Shown here: in pieces, positions 56,039-64,000 of the stretch
Position numbering within the stretch: position 1 is the stretch's first letter
Layout of the letters: each line of letters starts with the position of its first letter
Assembly: GCA_938034415.1 (NCBI GenBank)
Contig: CALHLE010000022.1
Coordinates: forward strand, 54,925 to 118,924
DNA from: an uncultured Anaerolineae bacterium
GTDB lineage: Bacteria > Chloroflexota > Anaerolineae > J036 > Brachytrichaceae
Direction: 5' to 3'
Length of the DNA stretch: 64,000 nt
Program-made: the position numbers and the translations under genes
The notes under the pieces: model-generated
Database searches by the model: none
What the model saw: the letters and a program-made list of their open reading frames with translations, nothing else
Told to the model about the DNA's origin: nothing

Positions 56039-56626
56039 ATGTCGGCCCGGTGCGTGGATTGCCTGAACGAAGCGATCGAGCGGTGCGAGGTCACCGGCGT
56101 GCCGCTGTGCGCCGAACATCTCTGGTATACCGATGACGGCCGACGGGTCAGCGAGCGCGTGGCGCGCCAGCTTGCGTCTCAGGGTAAGGTTGTCTATGCG
56201 CCGAAGGTCTACCTGGATCAGCTCGGGCATGCGGCGGTTTTGCCGCGCTTGCCGACAGCGCCGTCGCCCCATATCACGCGCCAGCGCAATGGCAATGACA
56301 TCATCGCGTTGTTGGCCTGCATCAGCGGCGTTTTTTCGATTGCCACCTGTTTCGGCATCGGCATTGCGATCTGTGCGCCGCCGCTGCCGCTGGTGCCGCT
56401 ATTGTTGGGCAGCGTCGGCCTGGCCGGCGCACGCAACGCGACTAGGCCCGACCAGGCTCGCTTGTTCTCGTGGATCGGCATCATCGGAGGCGCCGGCTTC
56501 GTGGTGTTGGTGCTGCTGGCCGTGATCGGTTCGCTGGCGTTTGGGGTAACTACCCTCATCCCAATGGCGCCGGTTTCGCCGCCTCCTACTCCCATGCCGA
56601 CAGCAACGCCCATGTTTGGCCCGTAA
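56039..56626 (+). CDS. Zinc-ribbon/B-box-like membrane protein
   Basis: A 195-residue protein. The N-terminus has Cys and His residues of a B-box-like zinc site (CVDC, CEVTGVPLCAEH). Two or three TM helices follow (about 90-120, 125-135 and 145-168) and the C-terminus is a Pro/Thr-rich tail (PPPTPMPTATP). I do not recognise a function. It is between the tRNA and the GDP-sugar operon. Confidence 0.65.
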   Translation: MSARCVDCLNEAIERCEVTGVPLCAEHLWYTDDGRRVSERVARQLASQGKVVYAPKVYLDQLGHAAVLPRLPTAPSPHITRQRNGNDIIALLACISGVFSIATCFGIGIAICAPPLPLVPLLLGSVGLAGARNATRPDQARLFSWIGIIGGAGFVVLVLLAVIGSLAFGVTTLIPMAPVSPPPTPMPTATPMFGP

Positions 56627-56707
56627 GCGCCGCTTTAGCTGAACCCGCTCGCAACCTGTGATAGAGTTGCGCAACCAATCAGGATACGTCGCCGAGTTGG
56701 CTTCATC

Positions 56708-57664
56708 ATGCGCGTGCTCATCACGGGAATGTCCGGCTTTGCCGGTAGGCATCTCACCGATCTGCTCTTGAAGGCGACCCACTGGACACTGATCGGCGTG
56801 TCGCGCACGACGCCGGGCGACCGCCCCAGCCCGCGCGTCTTTTGGTGGAAAGTGGACTTGCGCGATCCCGACGCCACGACGCGCCTGCTGCGCTATGAAC
56901 GTCCCGACATCATCATTCACTTGGCGGCGCAGTCGCATGTGCCGACGGCATGGAAGCAGCCCTGGGAGACGTTCGAGGCCAATGCGCGCGCGCAGCTTAA
57001 TTTATTCGAAGGTGCGATTGCTGCTAAGCTGTCGCCCCGTTTTCTCATCGTTTCGAGCAACGAAGTGTATGGCCGGCCGGCGTCCGAGCGCGACCTGCCC
57101 TTCCGCGAAGAGCGACCCTTGCAACCGACCAACCCCTATGCGGTGAGCAAGGCGACGCAGGAGCTGATAGCGCTTCAGTATCATATCAGCCACGGATACG
57201 ACGTGGTGATCGCTCGTCCGTTCAACCATTTCGGGCCGGGACAGGATACGCGCTTCGTGGCGTCGGATTTTGCTCGGCAGATCGTCGAGATCGAGCTGGG
57301 CAAGCGTGAGCCGGTCATGCATCTGGGCAATATGCAGGCTCAACGCGATTTCACCGATGTGCGCGACGTCGTGCAGGCGTATCTGGCGCTGATTCAGCGC
57401 GCCGACGGTGGACGCGCATATAACGTGTGCAGCGGCACGCCGCGCTCGATCCAGTCCTTGCTGGACACGATGCTCAGCATGACGGCCGCGCGTGTAGAGC
57501 AGCGCAGCGATCCCTCGCGCTTTCGCGTTGCCGACACGCCGGTGAGCTACGGCGACCCGGCGCGCATCCGCGAAGCGACGGGCTGGGAGCCGCGCATTCC
57601 GTTCGAGCAGACCATTGCCGACCTCCTGAATTACTGGCGGGAGCGACTCGGCCAAAATGCATAA
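56708..57664 (+). CDS. rmd: GDP-6-deoxy-D-mannose reductase-like SDR epimerase
   Basis: A 318-residue extended SDR. The NAD(P) motif GMSGFAG, the catalytic ISSNEVYG and YAVSK, and the position next to GDP-mannose 4,6-dehydratase indicate reduction of GDP-4-keto-6-deoxymannose to GDP-D-rhamnose; GDP-L-fucose synthase or another 4-reductase remains possible. It is first in a run of six genes. No Shine-Dalgarno is visible. Confidence 0.85.
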   Translation: MRVLITGMSGFAGRHLTDLLLKATHWTLIGVSRTTPGDRPSPRVFWWKVDLRDPDATTRLLRYERPDIIIHLAAQSHVPTAWKQPWETFEANARAQLNLFEGAIAAKLSPRFLIVSSNEVYGRPASERDLPFREERPLQPTNPYAVSKATQELIALQYHISHGYDVVIARPFNHFGPGQDTRFVASDFARQIVEIELGKREPVMHLGNMQAQRDFTDVRDVVQAYLALIQRADGGRAYNVCSGTPRSIQSLLDTMLSMTAARVEQRSDPSRFRVADTPVSYGDPARIREATGWEPRIPFEQTIADLLNYWRERLGQNA

Positions 57665-60088
<2,424 letters not shown>

Positions 60089-60099
<11 letters not shown>

Positions 60100-60892
60100 G
60101 GCGGTCGGTCAAGCCGAGCCGACGGAGCTGTTCGACACTCACTGCCATCTGGATGTGGCGGCGTTCGACGCCGACCGTGATGCGACCATCGCACGGGCGC
60201 GCGCAGCCGGCGTAGTGCGCTTCCTCAACCCGGCTTACGACCTGGAGAGCAGCCGACGCGCTGTGGCTCTGGCTCAGACCTACGCCGGCGTCGTCGCTGC
60301 CGTGGGCGTGCATCCGAACGATGCGGCTGATTTCGATGAGGCGAAACTGGCCGAGTTGCGCGCGCTGGCGCTTGCGCCGCAAGTTATCGCCATCGGCGAG
60401 ATCGGCTTGGATTACTATCGGCAGACTACGCCGCGCGACAAGCAGATACAGGCATTCGCTGTGCAACTTGCGCTGGCCGGCGAGTTGAATTTGCCGGTGA
60501 TTGTGCATTGCCGCGATGCCTATGACGATGCGCTGGCGCTGTTGCGCGATCATGGCCGCGGTTTGCCTGGGGTGGTCATGCATGCGTTCTCCGGGCGCAA
60601 GGAGCATTTGCGCGCTGCGCTGGCGTTGGGCGTTTACATCGGCATCGGCGGTCCGGTCACCTATCCTAACGCCCATGCCCTGCGCGATGTGGTCAAAGCC
60701 GCGCCGTTAGAGCGCATCGTCATCGAGACCGATTCGCCCTATCTCGCGCCGCAATCGCATCGCGGCCGGCGCAACGAGCCGGCCCATGTGGTCGAGGTTG
60801 CGCGTGCGATCGCCGAAATTCGTGGTATGTCTGCTCGTGACATTGCGCGCATGACGACGGATAATGGGCGGCGATTGTTTGGACTGAACTGA
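60089..60892 (+). CDS. tatD: TatD-family metal-dependent hydrolase
   Basis: A 267-residue TIM-barrel hydrolase. Metal ligands are in place: DTHCHLD, the Glu of [22 protein letters not shown] and TDSPYLAP. Family members act as 3'-5' nucleases or D-aminoacyl deacylase-like enzymes; the cellular role is uncertain. It overlaps the end of the mutase gene, so it is co-translated, though its link to polysaccharide synthesis is only positional. Confidence 0.92.
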
Positions 60893-60908
60893 GCAGGGAT
60901 GTTTTAAG

Positions 60909-61940
60909 ATGACGCTAAGGAATGCACATGCTGTGTCACACACAACGGATGACCGCCGCCCGCACTCTAAAGGAGTAGCCATACAACGCGCTCAAGAGCT
61001 TGTCAAGCGACAACTGGCCGATGTAGAAGCGACGCTCCGACATCTGCCCGATCTGCAACCGGCTGAGCTGCGCGAAGCCGTTGAGCGCATCGTCGCCAGC
61101 GGCGGCAAGCGCATCCGGCCGGTGATTACGCTGCTGATCGCCGGCATGTTGGGCCGACTGGATAATCCGCGTGTGGTGGATCTGGCCAGCGCGGTGGAGA
61201 TGCTGCACACGGCTACCCTAGTGCACGATGACTTGATAGACGGCTCGCTGGTGCGGCGCGGCGCAACGACGCTGAACGCGGTGTGGACGCCGGCGGCGAC
61301 CGTGTTGACCGGCGATTACCTCTTCGCCGTCGCGGCCAACCTAGCAGCCCGCACCGAGAGCGTCCGCGTGATGAGCATCTTCGCCGACACGCTCGGTGTG
61401 ATCGTCGCCGGCGAGCTGCAGCAGCAATTCACCGACTTTGCCTTGCGCGCCACGCGCGACGACTACTATCGCCGTATCTACAGCAAGACGGCTTCGATGT
61501 TTGTGTTGGCAGCAGCCGCCGCCGGCGTGGTCTGCGATGCGACGGAAGCGCAGATTACCGCGCTACACGACTATGGGCGCGACCTCGGTATCGCCTTCCA
61601 GGTGATGGACGACGTGCTCGACTTCACCGGCGAGCAGGCCAGCGTCGGCAAGCCGGTCGGCAGCGACTTGCGGCGCGGCCTGATCACGCTGCCCACGATC
61701 TGCTACATCGAGGCGCATGGGAAGGAGGGACTGGAGTGCGCCCTGCGCGGAGAGTGTGACCCGCAGACCTATGACCGCATCGTGGCGCAAATTCGCGCCT
61801 CGGACGCGATTGCAAGTTCGCTGCAAGAAGCCGACGCGATTGCCCAAAACGCGAAGAAGGCCCTGCAAGGTTTCCCGGATAACCCGTATCGCGCCACGCT
61901 GATTGACTTGGTGGACTACACGCTCGAACGCACCAAGTGA
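60909..61940 (+). CDS. Polyprenyl diphosphate synthase
   Basis: A 343-residue trans-isoprenyl diphosphate synthase of the long-chain type. Both aspartate motifs are present: DDLID in HDDLIDGSLVRRG and DDVLD in FQVMDDVLDF. It could make the side chain of quinones or a long polyprenyl. The N-terminus of about 25 residues is unusual; a later start is possible. It is 16 nt after tatD. Confidence 0.92.
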   Translation: MTLRNAHAVSHTTDDRRPHSKGVAIQRAQELVKRQLADVEATLRHLPDLQPAELREAVERIVASGGKRIRPVITLLIAGMLGRLDNPRVVDLASAVEMLHTATLVHDDLIDGSLVRRGATTLNAVWTPAATVLTGDYLFAVAANLAARTESVRVMSIFADTLGVIVAGELQQQFTDFALRATRDDYYRRIYSKTASMFVLAAAAAGVVCDATEAQITALHDYGRDLGIAFQVMDDVLDFTGEQASVGKPVGSDLRRGLITLPTICYIEAHGKEGLECALRGECDPQTYDRIVAQIRASDAIASSLQEADAIAQNAKKALQGFPDNPYRATLIDLVDYTLERTK

Positions 61941-61976
61941 CCTCCGAGCGGGCGGCATTCGTGCCTGTAAGTCAAG

Positions 61977-62909
61977 TTGATCGCTGTTCTCATTGTGAGT
62001 TGGAACGTGCGCGAGCTGCTGCGCGCATGCCTGAACTCGCTGCGGCGCTATCCGTCAACCAGTCACGAGCAGCGCATCGTTGTCGTAGACAACGCCTCCG
62101 GCGATGGCACCCTGGAGATGTTGCAGTGCGACTTCCCGGAAGTCTGCGTTGTGGCGAATGGCACCAATCGCGGCTTCACCGGCGGCAACAACGACGGCCT
62201 GCGCCGCATTGCTCAGTCTGCAACGCCTGCATTCGTTTTGTTGCTCAATCCCGATACGGAGGTGACGCCGGGCGCGCTTGATGCGCTGCTGGCTTCGGCC
62301 GAGGCGCATCCCGAAGCCGGCTTGATCGGCCCGCAGTTGCGCTATCCCGATGGCCGCGTGCAATCGTCGCGGCGACGGTTCCCGACGCTGGGGACGGCGC
62401 TGTTTGAGAGCACCTGGTTGCAGCCGATCGCGCCGCGCCGGTTGCTCGACGCCTACTACGTCCGCGACCGCCGCGATGATGAGGTCTGCGCGGTGGATTG
62501 GGTCGTTGGCGCCGCGATGCTCGTGCGCTGGGAGGCCTATCAGCAAGTGGGCGGATTGGACGAGCGCAGCTTCTTCATGTATTCCGAGGAGTTGGACTGG
62601 TGCAGGCGCATCAAGGCTGCCGGCTGGCAGGTGCTCTATGACCCGCGCGCGGTGATCGTGCATCACGAAGGCCGGAGCAGCGCGCAGGTCTCGGCGCAGC
62701 GCATGATCTACTTCAACACCAGCAAGGTGCGCTATTTCGCCAAGCATCATGGTCAAGCACAGGCCGGTGTGCTGCGCGCGGCGCTGCTGAGCATGTTTGC
62801 TTGGCAGTGGGCGCTGGAAGGCGCGAAGTGGCTGCTCGGCCACCGGCGCGATCTGCGCGCCGAGCGCATGCGTGCATACGCGCAGGTCCTGCGCTCTGGC
62901 TTGCGTTGA
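61977..62909 (+). CDS. Glycosyltransferase, GT2 family
   Basis: A 310-residue GT-A inverting glycosyltransferase like WcaA and RfbN types, which transfer rhamnose and similar sugars. Motifs are VLIVSWN, VVDNASGDG, LLNPDTE (the metal-binding DxD-like site) and EELDWCRR (the catalytic base region). A stop (TAA) lies just upstream in frame, so the start must be TTG at 61977 or a GTG inside. It is last in the operon. A strong hairpin follows. Confidence 0.9.
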   Translation: MIAVLIVSWNVRELLRACLNSLRRYPSTSHEQRIVVVDNASGDGTLEMLQCDFPEVCVVANGTNRGFTGGNNDGLRRIAQSATPAFVLLLNPDTEVTPGALDALLASAEAHPEAGLIGPQLRYPDGRVQSSRRRFPTLGTALFESTWLQPIAPRRLLDAYYVRDRRDDEVCAVDWVVGAAMLVRWEAYQQVGGLDERSFFMYSEELDWCRRIKAAGWQVLYDPRAVIVHHEGRSSAQVSAQRMIYFNTSKVRYFAKHHGQAQAGVLRAALLSMFAWQWALEGAKWLLGHRRDLRAERMRAYAQVLRSGLR

Positions 62910-63023
62910 GCGGCGACGTCATCGCGCGCAGCAAGCCACGGCATCTGATATTCCGCTGCTCACTAGCCCGCGCCGATGAAGCCGAGGCGAAGTTTTTGTC
63001 GCGACATCACCGTTCTTGCGCCC

Positions 63024-63074
63024 TGCGTATCACGCATCGCAGGCTGGCTTTACTCCTGCAATGCGTGATACGCA
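63024..63074. terminator. Long hairpin between convergent genes
   Basis: TGCGTATCACGCATCGCAGG (63024-63043) pairs with the 20-nt arm 63055-63074, with one mismatch and an 11-nt loop. It lies between the convergent GT2 and sugar-binding genes. It has no T tract, so it may be a stability element rather than a true terminator. Confidence 0.5.
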
Positions 63075-63094
63075 GACATCTTACGCTTTGGGCC

Positions 63095-64000
63095 TTACTT
63101 ATCTATGTTGTCTTTGTTGTAGACCGTGAATGGACCCATTAGCACGCGCAGGCCGTTCGGGCGGGTCGGATCCTTGGTGATCTCGTACTCGCCCATCCGT
63201 CCGGCCTTGAATCTGACGCCTTCCTTCGCCTCGATCTGGTTCGTTGCCAGCAGGTATGTGACGTAGTAGGTTAGATAGCCGAGATCTTTGAAGCTCCAGA
63301 GGGCGAACTCTGGGGCGCAGCCGCTCTTGGTGTATTCGGCCATTTCGGCGGGCAAGCCGAGGCCGCTGACCTTGACCTTGTCGCACAGGCCCTCGTCGGT
63401 CATGGCCTTGGCGGCGGCGGCGATGCCGACGGTGGTAGGGGCCATGATCAGTTTCATATCGGGATACTTGTCCACCAGGGCCAGGGCCTGCTTGTAGCTC
63501 TCCTCGGACTGGTCGTTGCCGTAGACGACGTCAAGCAGTTCGAGCTTAGCGTATTTGGGGTCTTTGAGGGCCTCCTTCATAGCGGCGATCCAGGCGTTCT
63601 GGTTGGCGGCGTCTGGGGAAGCGGAGAGGACGGCGAACTTGCCGCCGTCTGGGCCGAGGATGCTGAGGGCCATGTCGGCCATGACCTTGCCGGTTTCGTT
63701 GAAGTCCACTTGAGCGACGAAGAGGGACTCGCCTTCGGCGCTGGGGATGGGGGAGTCCCAGGTGACGACCTTGGTGCCGGCCTCGACGGCTTTCTTGACG
63801 GCGGGGACGATCTGGTCGCCGGCGTTGTTGGAGAGCATGACGGCGTTGACGCCCTGGGTCGCGGCGGCGGTGACGATCTCGATCTGGCCGGCGACGCTGT
63901 TTTCGGGGGTGGGGCCGAGGAACTCGAGTTTCTCGGGGTTGCCGAGTTCCTTATGGGCTTCCTGAGCGCCCTGGTTAGCCTGGTCGAACACGGCGATCCC
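63095..64000 (-). CDS. Sugar ABC transporter substrate-binding protein, RhaS-like (5' end missing)
   Basis: At least 301 residues of a type I periplasmic-binding fold; the 5' end, with the signal peptide, is beyond the window edge. The sequence runs [13 protein letters not shown] into [26 protein letters not shown] and a terminal [14 protein letters not shown], which matches the RhaS/autoinducer-2-binding LsrB-like group. It probably captures rhamnose or a similar sugar for import. ATPase and permease genes would be on the missing side. Confidence 0.82.
   Translation of the reverse strand, partial: GIAVFDQANQGAQEAHKELGNPEKLEFLGPTPENSVAGQIEIVTAAATQGVNAVMLSNNAGDQIVPAVKKAVEAGTKVVTWDSPIPSAEGESLFVAQVDFNETGKVMADMALSILGPDGGKFAVLSASPDAANQNAWIAAMKEALKDPKYAKLELLDVVYGNDQSEESYKQALALVDKYPDMKLIMAPTTVGIAAAAKAMTDEGLCDKVKVSGLGLPAEMAEYTKSGCAPEFALWSFKDLGYLTYYVTYLLATNQIEAKEGVRFKAGRMGEYEITKDPTRPNGLRVLMGPFTVYNKDNIDK

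Overview
The window is a GC-rich, densely packed bacterial chromosome segment with about 51 protein genes, one tRNA, two recognisable gene remnants and no insertion sequences, phage genes or CRISPR. No 16S rRNA is present, so taxonomy is inference. The mix best fits Chloroflexota (Anaerolineae-like): Thr/Pro-rich extracellular spacers, a 2-oxoacid:ferredoxin oxidoreductase with fused gamma-alpha subunit beside a GntR regulator, a topoisomerase I with an extra N-terminal zinc ribbon, and multi-TM GAF sensors.

Layout. 1-3.2 kb: copper efflux (copA, CopZ-like chaperone, divergent csoR). 3.2-8.6 kb: purine nucleoside phosphorylase, an anchored Ig-like protein, a GNAT enzyme, a nine-TM sensor and a ThuA protein. 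8.6-15.7 kb, minus strand: hypothetical, GNAT, rseP, HEAT protein and a glycosidase-like/O-antigen-ligase fusion, preceded by a hairpin-rich leader. 15.8-23.7 kb: SDR, lysS, S1-domain protein, korBA, GntR regulator. 23.9-29.5 kb: a Clp ATPase with a decayed first AAA domain, then a regulator, PfkB kinase and S-adenosylhomocysteinase (methyl cycle). 29.5-35.4 kb: rhamnosidase and oxidoreductase pair, glpD and a broken oxidoreductase. 35.4-41.2 kb: formate-THF ligase, ion permease, phosphoesterase, SH3 lipoprotein. 41.3-49.9 kb: rpsR-rpmG, esterase, KamA-type radical SAM enzyme, DsbA-like protein, topA. 50-55.8 kb: glycosyltransferase, HAD remnant, M29-like protein without metal ligands, GH20, a stand-alone GH36-type N domain, nth. 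55.9-63 kb: tRNA-Ser(CGA), then a GDP-deoxyhexose, polyprenyl and glycosyltransferase operon. The window ends inside a sugar-binding protein gene resembling RhaS.

How it fits together. Surface polysaccharide is a theme: GDP-mannose dehydratase and reductase, phosphohexomutase, two glycosyltransferases, a polyprenyl synthase and an O-antigen ligase fusion. Rhamnose-type scavenging (GH78, Gfo/Idh, RhaS-like protein) and amino-sugar release (GH20) are the catabolic counterpart. Four proteins look like pseudo-enzymes by motif inspection: the Clp D1 domain, the M29-like protein, the receiver domain of the OmpR-type regulator and possibly the glycosidase domain of the ligase fusion. Several genes have a TAnAAT-like -10 only 7-9 nt before the start codon, which suggests leaderless transcription.
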